A DNA stretch of 64,000 bases from Kolteria novifilia. Lineage in GTDB: Bacteria; Planctomycetota; Planctomycetia; Kolteriales; Kolteriaceae. Both the position numbers and the translations under genes were made by a program. The DNA lies in NCBI GenBank assembly GCA_007748055.1, contig CP036279.1:6076001-6140000 (forward strand). Direction: 5' to 3'. Position 1 is the first letter of the stretch; every line of letters begins with the position of its first letter. The notes beneath the pieces were generated by a model. It was not told the DNA's origin, ran no database searches, and saw only the letters and a program-made list of their open reading frames with translations. This document shows positions 35,270 to 45,109 of the stretch, one piece after another.

Positions 35270-37114
35270 ATGTTTTGGAAGCTCTTTGGCCCGTTCGCCG
35301 CTCTGACGATCGTCGGGTTGGCGGTGTTCGCGACCTCCATCCGCGATCGACTCGGCGCGGTCGCGGTCAGCCAAGCGAAGGAGTCGTTGCGAACGACCTC
35401 CTCGTTGATCGCTCCCCAACTCGCCAAGTTCGCTAGTGCTTCCGGCCAACAGCCCAGCCAAGCCACGCTCGATCGGTTGGCTAGCGACATCTCGGCACGG
35501 ATCTCCCTCTTTGATCAAGAACGGCGGCTACTCGCCGATTCCTCTCCAAAACGAACCCAAGACTCCGCGGAAACCAGCCGTCCCGAACTCGATCAAGCAT
35601 CCCGCTCGGGTTTCGGCAGCATTCTTCGGCCCGATCGCGCCAACGGCGAACGCCAGCTTTTTGTCGCCCGTCGCCTAGAGCTCGATGGGGTTCCGGTCGG
35701 ATTTGTCCGCCTCTCGGTTCCGTTGGCATCACTTCGAACGCAAGAGACAGGCGTTTGGCGCACCGCGGCCGCGATCGGCATGGTGCTCCTCGTCTCCGGA
35801 GCCGCTTGCTCCTGGTTTCTTTTGAAAAGTTGGCAAGCGCGACTCGACGGGCTCACCGCCCGGGTGCAAGCGGTCGCCTCCGGCGAGCACGATATTTCGC
35901 TCGACTTACATCGCGGCGACGAGCTCGACTCGCTCTCTCACGCCCTGGAAAAGATGCGCGCGACGTTGATCGGCCATTGGCTGCGCACCGATCGTGTGAA
36001 ACACGATCTGCAAGCGATGCTGGAGACGATGCCCGAGGGAATCATCGCGATCGACGTCGATCAGCAGATCCTCTTCGCCAACCCAACGTTCTATCGTCTG
36101 TTCGGCCTGCCCCGAAGTGACGCGGTGGGACGCAAACTCTGGGAGATCGTTCGCCATCCGGCCCTGCACGAGGCGGTCGCGCGGACGTTCAACGGCAACG
36201 CGGCGTGGAGCACCGAATTTGAGGTCCTAAGCCCTCACCGGCTCCTGACTTACTTCTCGCGACCGATCTCCCTGGCTTCCGGAGCGGGCAGCATCATCGT
36301 CCTCCGCGACGTCTCGGAACTGCGTCGACTCGAGAATGTCCGGCAGGAGTTCGTCGCCAACGCCTCCCACGAATTGAAGACTCCCCTAACCGCCATCAAG
36401 GCCTTCGCGGAGACCATTCTCGAAAGCGATCCCAATGACGTCCCCCAGCTTCGCCACTTCCTGGAGCGCATCAATCGGCAAGCCGATCGCCTCAGCGCCC
36501 TGATCCTCGACATGCTCACGCTTGCCCGTTGCGAATCGCATGCGCCTGGATTCGAGATCCAATCGGTGAGTCTGCGACACATCGTGGCGGCGTGCGTCGA
36601 TCAGTTCCGGGAGAAGGCCGAAGGGAAGAGTCTGGCCCTGCGGGCGGAGGTCGCCGACGACGCCGACGAGATCACCGCCGACGCGGAAGGGGCGGCCACC
36701 ATCCTGCGAAATCTTCTCGAAAACGCCACGAAGTACACCCCAGAAGGGGGACGAATCGCTATATGGACCGAGAGAGTCGACGAGGGAATCGCGCTCCAGG
36801 TTAGCGACACCGGCGTCGGGATTCCGGAACGAGACCTTGACCGCATCTTCGAGCGATTCTATCGAGTCGATAAGGCGCGATCGAGCGAGCTAGGTGGCAC
36901 CGGGCTTGGGCTTTCGATTGTCAAGCACCTGGCCCAATCGTTCGGAGGATCCGTCTCGGTCACGAGTCGCCTGAACGAAGGATCGGTCTTCAGGGTGATT
37001 TTTCGCCCGTCCGATGACGGGGAAATGGCAGCGAATGCGTCATCACGCCGAGATTCTGATATGTTGGGACACCATGGAAGCCCCGTCGATCTCGAACATT
37101 TGATGAGGACTTGA
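35270..37114 (+). CDS. phoR: PhoR-type sensor histidine kinase
   Basis: The protein is 614 residues. A membrane helix at 4-22, an extracytoplasmic sensor region to about 160 and a second helix at about 165-185 are followed by HAMP (LTARVQAVASGEHDISL) and PAS (MLETMPEGIIAIDVDQQI). The HisKA motif NASHELKTPLTAIK carries His367. The HATPase has NLLENATKYTPEGG, DTGVGIPERDL and GTGLGLSIVKHL. I start at the ATG at 35270, with GAGGTG five bases upstream. The order kinase-then-regulator, divergent from phoU, supports a phosphate-sensing role, which is inference. Confidence 0.88.
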   Translation: MFWKLFGPFAALTIVGLAVFATSIRDRLGAVAVSQAKESLRTTSSLIAPQLAKFASASGQQPSQATLDRLASDISARISLFDQERRLLADSSPKRTQDSAETSRPELDQASRSGFGSILRPDRANGERQLFVARRLELDGVPVGFVRLSVPLASLRTQETGVWRTAAAIGMVLLVSGAACSWFLLKSWQARLDGLTARVQAVASGEHDISLDLHRGDELDSLSHALEKMRATLIGHWLRTDRVKHDLQAMLETMPEGIIAIDVDQQILFANPTFYRLFGLPRSDAVGRKLWEIVRHPALHEAVARTFNGNAAWSTEFEVLSPHRLLTYFSRPISLASGAGSIIVLRDVSELRRLENVRQEFVANASHELKTPLTAIKAFAETILESDPNDVPQLRHFLERINRQADRLSALILDMLTLARCESHAPGFEIQSVSLRHIVAACVDQFREKAEGKSLALRAEVADDADEITADAEGAATILRNLLENATKYTPEGGRIAIWTERVDEGIALQVSDTGVGIPERDLDRIFERFYRVDKARSSELGGTGLGLSIVKHLAQSFGGSVSVTSRLNEGSVFRVIFRPSDDGEMAANASSRRDSDMLGHHGSPVDLEHLMRT

Positions 37115-37118
37115 ACCA

Positions 37119-37835
37119 GTGAATCAGGCCACGACGATGAGGAAGCAGCGAATTCTCATCATCGAAGATGATGCCGCGATCTCCGAAGTGCTCGAATTCA
37201 ACCTCGCGCGCGAAGGTTACGACGTCGCATTGCAAACCGATGGGGTGGAAGGCCTTCGCGAGGCCAAAAACGACGTCCCCGACCTCATCATCCTCGACTT
37301 GATGCTTCCATCCATGGACGGCGTTGACGTCTGCCGGGAGCTACGCGCCGACAAGTCGACCCGCGACATCTCGGTCCTCATGCTGACGGCAAAGTCCGAG
37401 GAAATCGACGAGATGGTCGGTTTCTCCGTCGGCACCGACGACTACGTCACCAAGCCTTTCAGCGTCAAGGTGCTCCTTCAGCGGGTGCGTGTCCTCCTCG
37501 AGCGGCGCGGTCGGCCTGGCGGCGAACAAGATGTCATGGAACACCACGGCATCAAGCTCGACCGACTCGCCCACGCGGTCACCTGCAACGGAAGCGCCGT
37601 CATGTTGACGCCGACTGAGTACCGACTGCTGGAAACCCTGATGCGGCAACCGGGCCGTGCCTTCAGCCGTTCCGACCTGCTCTCCTCCGCCATCGGCGAC
37701 GAGACGATCGTGCTCGAACGGACCATCGACGTCCACATTCGTTCCCTGCGCCAAAAGCTCGGCGAACGCTCTCGCGTCGTCGAAACCGTTCGCGGTGTCG
37801 GCTACCGGTTCGCCCGCGACCTCAACGGAAACTGA
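37119..37835 (+). CDS. phoB: PhoB-type response regulator
   Basis: This 238-residue OmpR/PhoB-class regulator has a receiver domain with acidic pocket IIEDD, phosphorylation site LDLMLPSMDG (Asp60) and the conserved Lys in TKPFSV. A winged-helix DNA-binding domain (about 140-235) follows, with LTPTEYRLLETLM and VETVRGVGYRF. The GTG at 37119 lies four bases after the kinase stop codon, with GAGGA nine bases upstream; the ATG at 37137 is an alternative. Co-transcribed with phoR and probably phosphorylated by it. Confidence 0.9.
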   Translation: MNQATTMRKQRILIIEDDAAISEVLEFNLAREGYDVALQTDGVEGLREAKNDVPDLIILDLMLPSMDGVDVCRELRADKSTRDISVLMLTAKSEEIDEMVGFSVGTDDYVTKPFSVKVLLQRVRVLLERRGRPGGEQDVMEHHGIKLDRLAHAVTCNGSAVMLTPTEYRLLETLMRQPGRAFSRSDLLSSAIGDETIVLERTIDVHIRSLRQKLGERSRVVETVRGVGYRFARDLNGN

Positions 37836-37857
37836 TTCGCCCACTCACCTCCCGGTA

Positions 37858-37888
37858 GACCGTCCTCGGTCGATCTCGCGAGTTTTTT
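37858..37888 (+). terminator. Probable terminator after phoB
   Basis: GACCG (37858-37862) pairs with CGGTC (37867-37871), and the small palindrome CTCGCGAG (37875-37882) is followed directly by TTTTTT (37883-37888). The T-run is clear; the stem is modest. Confidence 0.5.
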
Positions 37889-38024
37889 CCCTCTCCCAAA
37901 GAACCTCGTCCCACCGTCGGGGTTCAATTCCTCGTGCCAAGCGAATCACTCCTTCGAGGGATCGTTCGCGATCGGCACACGCGCCCTTCCACCCGAACGA
38001 TCTGACCACCGAGAGGGAGGTCCC

Positions 38025-39776
38025 ATGAGCCGGTTGCCGGTTGTCACGAGTCGCCCCATGCGCGTCGCGCTGCCCAGTTCCCTTCTGGGGCTGCTGCTCC
38101 TCACCACGCTAACCAACGCCGACGAGCGTCAAGCAATGATGCCGCGGGAACAGTTCGCTCCCCTTCGCCGCGCGACCCAGCCGCAAGCCAAGCTCCCCCC
38201 CAAGCTCGAATGGGTCTCGGCCAAACCGGTCGAGGTCGGCGGCCAGCTTTCGCTCATCGATCCTCGTACACTCGGCAAGCCGCTGACGATCGCCGAACTC
38301 GACGCGCTGATCAAGTCCTCGGCCACCTCGGCCGACCCGGGCCGCGAGGCCCCCGAGGACCACTTCGTGCGACGACTCTTCCTCGACACGATCGGCCAGA
38401 TCCCCGCTCCGGCCGATGTCCGCGACTACCTTGAAAGCGACTCGCCCGACAAGAAAGCCCAGCTCATCGAACGACTCCTGAGCGAACCCCGCTACGGACG
38501 CCACTGGGCCCGCTACTGGCGGGATGCGATTGCCTACCGAACGGCGTCGGATCAACGACGCCTCGGACTCTTCGACATCGAGACCTGGCTCGCCGAGCAA
38601 TTCAACCAGAACCGCCCTTGGGACGAGATCGTCTCGGACATGCTGCGAGCGGAAGGGCTCAGCGACAGCACTCCCGAAGGCTACTTCATCGCCGCCCACG
38701 AAGGCCGGCCCGCGGATGTCGCCGGTGAAGCCAGCCGCCTTTTCCTTGGCATTCAGATCGCCTGCGCCCAGTGTCACGATCATCCCTCGGATGCTTGGAC
38801 GCGGAACCAGTTTCACCAAGTCGCCTCCTTCTTCGGGAAAGCGCGGACTCGGCTAAGACGTAACGTCGACACCAATCGCCGAGGGGTCGCCATCGAGATC
38901 TTTTCGCGCCCGCTCGGCGACTACCGAATGCCCGATCTCGACGATCCAGGTTCCCCAGGCGACGTGATGGGACCGACTTTTCTCACCGGCCAACCCGTCA
39001 GCAATGACCTGAGCGATGCCCAGCGCCGTCAAGCCGCCTCGGCCTTCTTCACCAGTAAACGGAACCCGTACTTCGCCAAAGCCTTCGTCAATCGCGCCTG
39101 GGCCAAGCTCACCGGCGTCGGCTTCACGACTCCCGTCGACGACTTGAGTCTGCTGGCCGATGTCCGCCATCCGGAACTCTTCGAGGCATTGTCCCGGTCG
39201 TTCGCGGCGAGTGACTACGACGTCAAGGAGCTGATGCGACTGATCCTCAACTCCAGTGCCTACGCGGCGGCAGCGGGAAGTCCCGCCCCGGACGGTTCCG
39301 TCGGCGAGTCCCCGTTGACCGCGGCCACCGCCAAGCGACTGACTTCCGATCAGCTTTTCGACTCCCTCGATCTCATCCTCGGTGGGCTCGAGGAGACTCG
39401 GCCTCGGCGGGGACTCAACCGCCCCTCCGAGTCGCGACGCACTTTTCGCGAGGCATTTGGATTCGATCCCTCCACGCCGGCCTCGGACATCGACGGAACG
39501 ATTCCCCAAGCACTCCTACTGATGAACAACCCGATGCTCCATCAGCGCATCGACACCAAGCGTCCCGGATCGGTTCTCGCGAAGCTACTCGAACACTATC
39601 CATCCGATCCGGAGATGATCGAGATGCTTTACCTACGCGTCCTCGGTCGCCTGCCGAGTTCCAAGGAGAACGCGATCGCCAAGGATTACGTCGCCAAGTC
39701 GGCCTCCCGCGGTGAAGCCTACGAGGACCTTCTCTGGGCGATGCTCAACACCACCGAGTTTCTCAACAATCACTGA
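38025..39776 (+). CDS. DUF1549/DUF1553 domain protein
   Basis: The protein is 583 residues. A signal peptide at about residues 12-32 is followed by the DUF1549 domain (FVRRLFLDTIGQIPAPADVRDYL, then RYGRHWARYWRDAI). It contains a cytochrome-like CAQCH (Cys247, Cys250, His251). The DUF1553 part (NPYFAKAFVNRAWAKLTG to YLRVLGRLPS) completes it. Such proteins are abundant in planctomycetes, exported, and almost always encoded next to DUF1501 proteins, as here (48 bases apart). The CxxCH may bind heme. Roles in sulfated polysaccharide use have been suggested for the family; there is no sulfatase nearby. Confidence 0.9.
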   Translation: MSRLPVVTSRPMRVALPSSLLGLLLLTTLTNADERQAMMPREQFAPLRRATQPQAKLPPKLEWVSAKPVEVGGQLSLIDPRTLGKPLTIAELDALIKSSATSADPGREAPEDHFVRRLFLDTIGQIPAPADVRDYLESDSPDKKAQLIERLLSEPRYGRHWARYWRDAIAYRTASDQRRLGLFDIETWLAEQFNQNRPWDEIVSDMLRAEGLSDSTPEGYFIAAHEGRPADVAGEASRLFLGIQIACAQCHDHPSDAWTRNQFHQVASFFGKARTRLRRNVDTNRRGVAIEIFSRPLGDYRMPDLDDPGSPGDVMGPTFLTGQPVSNDLSDAQRRQAASAFFTSKRNPYFAKAFVNRAWAKLTGVGFTTPVDDLSLLADVRHPELFEALSRSFAASDYDVKELMRLILNSSAYAAAAGSPAPDGSVGESPLTAATAKRLTSDQLFDSLDLILGGLEETRPRRGLNRPSESRRTFREAFGFDPSTPASDIDGTIPQALLLMNNPMLHQRIDTKRPGSVLAKLLEHYPSDPEMIEMLYLRVLGRLPSSKENAIAKDYVAKSASRGEAYEDLLWAMLNTTEFLNNH

Positions 39777-39824
39777 TTCATCTCCTTGGAATAGCCAATC
39801 GAACAACGTGGAGAGGAAACGACG

Positions 39825-41111
39825 ATGACCGATCTCATCCGACGCGTCAGCAATGCGACCATCGATCGACATGGAGCGATTCAGCGACGCGATTTTCTGC
39901 GAACGATTGGCGTGGGGGCGGCAGGTTTGTCCATGCTGGGTTGGCAGGACCTTCTCCTGGCTGCCGCCCCCACCCTTCGTCAACAAGGCAAGTCGGTCAT
40001 CGTCCTCTGGATGCAGGGTGGCCCAAGTCACCTCGAAACCTTCGATCCCAAACCGAAGGCCGAGGGAGAAGCCAAGTCGATCGGCACCGCGGTCCCCGGC
40101 ATCGAGATCGCCGAGTATTGGCCCCAGGTCGCCAAGCAGATGAAGGACATCACCCTCATCCGCTCGATGTCCAACAAGGAAGGCAATCATCAGCGAGCGA
40201 CGTACCAGCTCCACACCGGCTACATCCCCGGCGGAACGGTCCGGCATCCGAGCTTCGGCTCCCTTGTGACCAAGGAGCTCGCGCCCGCCGACTTCGACCT
40301 GCCCGGCTACGTCTCGATCGGCGGACCGGCACGCGGGGCGGGCTTTCTTCCGGTCGAGTACAACCCGTTCCAGCTCGGCAATCCCGCGAAAATGCCCGAC
40401 AACGTCGACACGATTGTCCCCAAGCAGCGATTCCAGCGCCGACTCGGTCTGCTCAACCAACTCGAGGGTTCCTCCACCAAGGGAGGTGACGACGCGATGG
40501 TGAGCGACCATCGCACCCTCTATTCGAAGGCATCAACGTTCTCCACCAGCCCCAAGCTCGGCGTCTTCGATATCAAGGATGAGCCGGCCGCCCTCCGCCA
40601 GGCCTATGGTGACAACCGATTCGGCCAGGGTTGCCTCCTCGCCAGGCGACTCGTCGAGACCGGTACGACCTACGTGGAAGTGACGCTCGGCGGTTGGGAC
40701 ACGCACTTCAACCACTTCGAACAGGTGTCGAACTTGGCCGAACAATGCGATCCCGCCTTCGCGACCCTCATCGCCGATCTGAAGCAGCGGGGCATGCTCG
40801 ACGACACGCTTGTGGTCTGGATGGGAGAGTTCGGACGAACGCCAAAACTCAACGGGCGTGGGGGACGCGACCACTTCCCCCGGGCCTTCAACGTCGCCCT
40901 CGCCGGCTGCGGGATCGAGGGTGGCCAAGTGATCGGCAAGACGTCCGACGACGCCTCCGAAGTGATCGAGGAGCCGGTCTCGGTCGTCGATCTCTTCGCG
41001 ACGCTCTGCACCCGGCTCGGGATTGATCCGCACAAGGAGAACATGAGCCCGCTGGGACGTCCGATGAAGATCGTCGATGGGGGAACCCCCATCGAGTCGC
41101 TCCTTTCGTAG
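39825..41111 (+). CDS. DUF1501 family Tat-exported protein
   Basis: The protein is 428 residues. QRRDFLRTIGVGAAGLSML (residues 20-38) is a twin-arginine signal. The DUF1501 body has LWMQGGPSHLETFDPKP (about 63-79), TLGGWDTHFNHFEQV, VVWMGEFGRTPKLNGRGGRDH (about 328-348) and a C-terminal LCTRLGIDPHKE. The spacing of Asp and His residues recalls the alkaline phosphatase/sulfatase superfamily, so metal-dependent hydrolysis is possible but untested. It is the operon partner of the DUF1549/1553 gene upstream, with a ribosome site GAGAGGA before the ATG. Confidence 0.92.
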   Translation: MTDLIRRVSNATIDRHGAIQRRDFLRTIGVGAAGLSMLGWQDLLLAAAPTLRQQGKSVIVLWMQGGPSHLETFDPKPKAEGEAKSIGTAVPGIEIAEYWPQVAKQMKDITLIRSMSNKEGNHQRATYQLHTGYIPGGTVRHPSFGSLVTKELAPADFDLPGYVSIGGPARGAGFLPVEYNPFQLGNPAKMPDNVDTIVPKQRFQRRLGLLNQLEGSSTKGGDDAMVSDHRTLYSKASTFSTSPKLGVFDIKDEPAALRQAYGDNRFGQGCLLARRLVETGTTYVEVTLGGWDTHFNHFEQVSNLAEQCDPAFATLIADLKQRGMLDDTLVVWMGEFGRTPKLNGRGGRDHFPRAFNVALAGCGIEGGQVIGKTSDDASEVIEEPVSVVDLFATLCTRLGIDPHKENMSPLGRPMKIVDGGTPIESLLS

Positions 41112-41187
41112 CCGCTCCGCGGAGCGTCACTCTCCCCGCGAACGGACTCGCGCTTGTCATCAGCAGCGAACGGACAGCGTCTATCGC

Positions 41188-42393
41188 TCAAGCCGTCGCG
41201 GACGTCTGATCGAGTTCCTTGCCGTAGGTCGTCCCGCGCCACGTCACCTCGCCCGTCTTGCACATCTTGATGGTGCGGTAGCCGATAACGTACATTGCCC
41301 CGACCGCGAGGATCCGGAAGACGAGGTAGCGGCGATCGCTGTGGCTCAGCCCATAGACCCGCGCCGCCAGCGCGGACTGGAAGAGCTGATGAGCCGCGCC
41401 AAGCCCGAGCATCGTCCACAGAAAGGGACACGAATAGCCTAGCAGCGCCAAGGTCCCACATCCGATCAACATGACGTAGCTCAAGCCACTGAAGATCGAG
41501 AGCAACGACAGAAGCCCGTACATCTTGCCGGGACGCCCATCGACGGCGGAGTAGAAGATGCGACTCCACCCGCGAAGGATGGCCGACAGGGAGGGATACA
41601 TCCGAACCGTCAGAAGCTCCGGCCCCAACGCGACCCGGAGCCCCAAACCGGCGCGTCGGATCCGGCGTCCAAGATGGATGTCCTCGACGAATTTGTCCTT
41701 CACCGCCTCGTGGCCGCCGATCTGATCGTACGCGTCGCGACGCACCAGGATGTACTGTCCATTGGCGAAACCGTAGTCGAGTTGTTCGGGATCGTTGATC
41801 TTCGGCAGCGGAAAGAGGAGCATCAAACACCAGCCCGCCACCGGTTGAATGACCCGCTCCCAGAACGTGCGGCTGTCCATCGACGGCATCATCGAAACCA
41901 TCGCCGCATCGCTCGCGATCGCCTCGTTGACCGTGACGCGAACGCAACTCGACTGTAGCCTGGTGTCGGCGTCGACGAAGAGCAGATACTCTCCCGTCGC
42001 CCGGCGTTGGCATTGATCGAGCGCGTGCGTCTTCCCGGTCCATCCGGGGGGAAGCTCGGTCACCTGTTCGAGGTGGATCCGCTCATCGCGTTCGACGAAG
42101 GATCGCACGATCTCCGCGGTGCGATCGTCGCTGCGATCGTCGACGACGAAGATCTCCAAGTTTGGATAGTCCTGGCCCAACAGCGATTCAAGGCATTGGG
42201 CAATCGTCGCCTCTTCGTCCTTGGCCGGCACGATGATCGAGACCAGCGGGACCTCCCGGTCCTCGACCGGCTCGGCGGCGGGCTTAAAAAAAAGGGTCCG
42301 CTTGAGCACGGCCGTCAGTGCGAAGTGGTTCAAAAACGTCGCCAGGACGACCAGGCCATAGAGCGAGAGAACGACAATTTCCCAGATTGGCAT
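41188..42393 (-). CDS. Membrane-bound family 2 glycosyltransferase
   Basis: The protein is 401 residues. An N-terminal membrane helix is followed by a GT-A domain with VSIIVPAKDEE, VVDDRSDD, the metal-binding VDADT and an RGWSRIF motif near residue 300 (QxxRW-like). Several C-terminal membrane helices follow. The arrangement resembles HpnB and carotenoid-type glycosyltransferases (CrtQ), but no hopanoid or carotenoid genes are near. I start at the ATG at 42393 (MPIWEIVVLSLYG); the upstream extension to 42435 lacks features. The substrate is unknown. Confidence 0.85.
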   Translation of the reverse strand: MPIWEIVVLSLYGLVVLATFLNHFALTAVLKRTLFFKPAAEPVEDREVPLVSIIVPAKDEEATIAQCLESLLGQDYPNLEIFVVDDRSDDRTAEIVRSFVERDERIHLEQVTELPPGWTGKTHALDQCQRRATGEYLLFVDADTRLQSSCVRVTVNEAIASDAAMVSMMPSMDSRTFWERVIQPVAGWCLMLLFPLPKINDPEQLDYGFANGQYILVRRDAYDQIGGHEAVKDKFVEDIHLGRRIRRAGLGLRVALGPELLTVRMYPSLSAILRGWSRIFYSAVDGRPGKMYGLLSLLSIFSGLSYVMLIGCGTLALLGYSCPFLWTMLGLGAAHQLFQSALAARVYGLSHSDRRYLVFRILAVGAMYVIGYRTIKMCKTGEVTWRGTTYGKELDQTSATA

Positions 42394-42546
42394 CGCGGGG
42401 GGTACTCGATGGACACGGATTGACGAGCAATGCAAAGGCGTCGCGACCGAGGCTGAGAACTCGACGCCGGAACAAACAGAAAGGTATATGAACTCGCCCG
42501 GGGAAACGAGGCCCAGGTGGGTGGATGGGGAGTGAGGTTCCGGGAC

Positions 42547-44796
42547 TCACGCTTCGAGGTGCGAGTCCCCGGCGCTCCAGACACTGATCACGGTGGGGAG
42601 ATCCTCCATCAGGTCGTTGGTGTGGTGGAAGAAGGTCAGCTCCTCCCCCTGTTCGGGGGGCGCGAACCCAAGGAAAACGACCGCGGCACCTCCGGAGACA
42701 TGCCGGATCGTCGAGAGGAAGTCGTCCGCGACGACGACGACCGGGGTCGCCCGAATGCGGGCATCTCCCAGGAGCGATTCCAAGTGTCGCGTCGCCTCTT
42801 CCCGGCCGGCCTCGGAAGAGATCATTCGCAATAGCCGAATCGGTCGACCACGCCACGCGTCGTTCTGGGCGAAGAGATATGCCAACAAGATGAGTAGATG
42901 CCCGTTGGCCTTTCCCCGCCACCAGACGTCAATTGTTCCCATCGGCGCGACCCAGGGATCGGCCGTCGTCTCCCGGTAGCGAACGATCACGATGGAGCGG
43001 CCAAGCCGAGCGACTGTTCTCAAGGCTCCCGCGATGCTGTTCATGCGATCGACGTCGCTGGACCATCCCATGAGGATGAGGTTCGGACGCAGCGCCCCGA
43101 TACCGTAGCACTGCACCAACGCCTCGATGCCGACGGTTAGGCTGGGAGCGACGAGAACCGCGGGAAAGGCTTCCAATTCCTTGTCGCGAATGAAGGATCG
43201 CAGCGCCTCTTCCTGGCTCGCTCGGCGCTCGAGCCGACTGTCGACCTCGCCGGCGATGATTTGGGCAAGGGTGAGGATCCCGCAGCCGCCGGTCAACCAT
43301 TGTCCGTAAACCGCCAGGTGCGGGCGCGTCCACGCCCCGCCGCTGAGCGCTAGAATGGACGGGCGCCAGTTCTTCGGATGGTAGAGGTCCTCCTCGAGGC
43401 GAAGAAGGTTGAGCCGCGTTCGTTCGAAGACCGTGCCGCTCTGCACGTCGCCCCAAGCCGCCTCGATCTTCTTGCGCGCGATGTACCACTGCAGCACCGA
43501 GATCCCGATGATCGAGAGGATCGCCCAGAACGGCGACACCAGGAACATGACGACGACACAACTCACTGTCCCGGCCAGCGCCGTCGACCAGTGACTGAAG
43601 CGGAAGGTTGGTCGGTAGCTCGGATTCCCGGTGTAGGCTTCGTAGAAGGTCGCGAGGTTCAAGTACCCGTAGGTGATCATGAAACACATCGTGATGATCG
43701 GCGCGATGGTATCGAGACTTCCCGCGAGAACCCCGAGGCCCGAGATGATCGCGGTGAGAATGATCGCCGGCCGCGGTTCGTTGCTCTCCCCGCTCCCCGT
43801 CGCGAAGGTGCGCAGCCGTGCGAAGATCTGATCGCGGGCGAGCGCTTGCAGGATGCGTGGCGCTCCCATCATGCTGCTCAGCGCCGAGGAAAGGGTCGCG
43901 GCGAAGACCCCGACCGTCACCAGGAGGGGCCAAAACGAGAGGTCCTTGACGATCAGCGGGTCGTCGAGAAGGCTCGACCGCGACGCCGAGGCCCCGAGCA
44001 TCAACGCCATCAAGAGGTAGATGATCGACGTCGTCCCGATGGCGCCGAGTGTCCCCACCGGAATCGACTTGCCGGGATCGCGCAAGTCTCCCGACATGTT
44101 GGCTCCCGCCATGATTCCCGTCGCGGCGGGAAAGAAGAGAGCGAACATCGAGAAGAAACTGCTTCCCGTTCGGTAGTCGGGACCAAGATTCTCGACAAAC
44201 TGCCCCCAACTGGCCGACGGGAGCGCCCCCGCGAAGAAGGAGAGCAGCGACAGGACCAACGCGGCGAGAATGCCGTACTGGATCTTGATCGTCCAGCCCG
44301 CCCCAACGTAGACGCACGCGAATACGCCGAGATTGACCAATGAACCGATCAGCCAAACCGGCAGGTTGATCGTGGGAAAGGCCGCCATGAACGCTTCGGT
44401 GAAACCGACCACGTACATTGAGACCGAGACCGCTTGAGCCCCGAAGAAGGTCAACCCGATGGCACCGCCGAATTCGACTCCGAGACTGCGGCTGACGAGG
44501 TAGTAGACGCCGCCCCCGCGTACTCGGGTGTTGGTGGCGACCGCCGAGAGAGAGATCGCCGTCAGGCTGGTGATCGCGACCGAAATCAGCACGACGAGAA
44601 ACGACTGGAGAATGCCGGCATTGCCGACGACTTCTCCGAAACGTAGGAACAGGATCACGCCCAAGATCGTGAGCGTGCAGGGGGTGAAGACGCCCCCAAA
44701 GGTCCCGAAGCGTTTCGTTGCGGACGCTTTGGCAGCGTTCTTGGCGGGTCGTTTCGCTCCGGACGCGATGGTGGTAGCCTCCTTGGGTCGCGTCAT
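42547..44796 (-). CDS. SLC12-like cation-chloride / amino acid permease
   Basis: The protein is 749 residues. About twelve membrane helices occupy residues 30-470, starting with the motif FGGVFTPCTLTILGVILFLR characteristic of the SLC12 cation-chloride cotransporters within the APC superfamily. GIMAGANMSGDLRDPGKSIP near residue 235 is another SLC12 hallmark. The 270-residue soluble C-terminal domain, with two VLVAPSL- and VVVADDF-type strands, resembles the cytoplasmic regulatory domain of this family. It probably co-transports Na/K with chloride or amino acids. A Lys/Ala-rich N-terminus precedes the first helix. Confidence 0.85.
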   Translation of the reverse strand: MTRPKEATTIASGAKRPAKNAAKASATKRFGTFGGVFTPCTLTILGVILFLRFGEVVGNAGILQSFLVVLISVAITSLTAISLSAVATNTRVRGGGVYYLVSRSLGVEFGGAIGLTFFGAQAVSVSMYVVGFTEAFMAAFPTINLPVWLIGSLVNLGVFACVYVGAGWTIKIQYGILAALVLSLLSFFAGALPSASWGQFVENLGPDYRTGSSFFSMFALFFPAATGIMAGANMSGDLRDPGKSIPVGTLGAIGTTSIIYLLMALMLGASASRSSLLDDPLIVKDLSFWPLLVTVGVFAATLSSALSSMMGAPRILQALARDQIFARLRTFATGSGESNEPRPAIILTAIISGLGVLAGSLDTIAPIITMCFMITYGYLNLATFYEAYTGNPSYRPTFRFSHWSTALAGTVSCVVVMFLVSPFWAILSIIGISVLQWYIARKKIEAAWGDVQSGTVFERTRLNLLRLEEDLYHPKNWRPSILALSGGAWTRPHLAVYGQWLTGGCGILTLAQIIAGEVDSRLERRASQEEALRSFIRDKELEAFPAVLVAPSLTVGIEALVQCYGIGALRPNLILMGWSSDVDRMNSIAGALRTVARLGRSIVIVRYRETTADPWVAPMGTIDVWWRGKANGHLLILLAYLFAQNDAWRGRPIRLLRMISSEAGREEATRHLESLLGDARIRATPVVVVADDFLSTIRHVSGGAAVVFLGFAPPEQGEELTFFHHTNDLMEDLPTVISVWSAGDSHLEA

Positions 44797-44839
44797 CTGC
44801 TTGATCCAGTCCGTTGAGATATGAATCGCTTGCCCAGGG

Positions 44840-45109
44840 TCATCTCGATTCAGTGGCGGGAAGGCGCCCTCCTCGCAGGAGGCTCATGACGACGATCGCT
44901 ACCGCGAGCCCCGCGAAGGGAAGAATCGCTCCCCAACGGCGGTCAACCAGCGCGACGTACGCGACGGCGAGCCCAGCCACGACACCGGCCAGTCCCTTCG
45001 CCACCCGCGGGTAGCCGCGACTGGCCGCCAGCAATCCCAGCAGTCCGGCAAGTGCCGCCAGCACCGTCAACGATGCAAAACTCCAGGCCAACGAACTCGT
45101 CTCCACCAT
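44840..45109 (-). CDS. Small membrane protein
   Basis: The protein is 89 residues with three hydrophobic stretches (LTVLAALAGLLGLLAAS, GLAGVVAGLAVAYVALV and ILPFAGLAVAIVVMSLL) and a basic tail. Its ATG follows the stop codon of the upstream coiled-coil gene with no gap (45110/45109), so translation is likely coupled. No family is recognised. Confidence 0.75.
   Translation of the reverse strand: MVETSSLAWSFASLTVLAALAGLLGLLAASRGYPRVAKGLAGVVAGLAVAYVALVDRRWGAILPFAGLAVAIVVMSLLRGGRLPATESR

Noticed and set aside
37914-37932. tRNA T-arm-like sequence (CGGGG-TTCAATT-CCTCG)
   Set aside because: The 17-base arm looks right, but no matching acceptor stem, anticodon arm or D-arm can be drawn from the 60-70 bases upstream.
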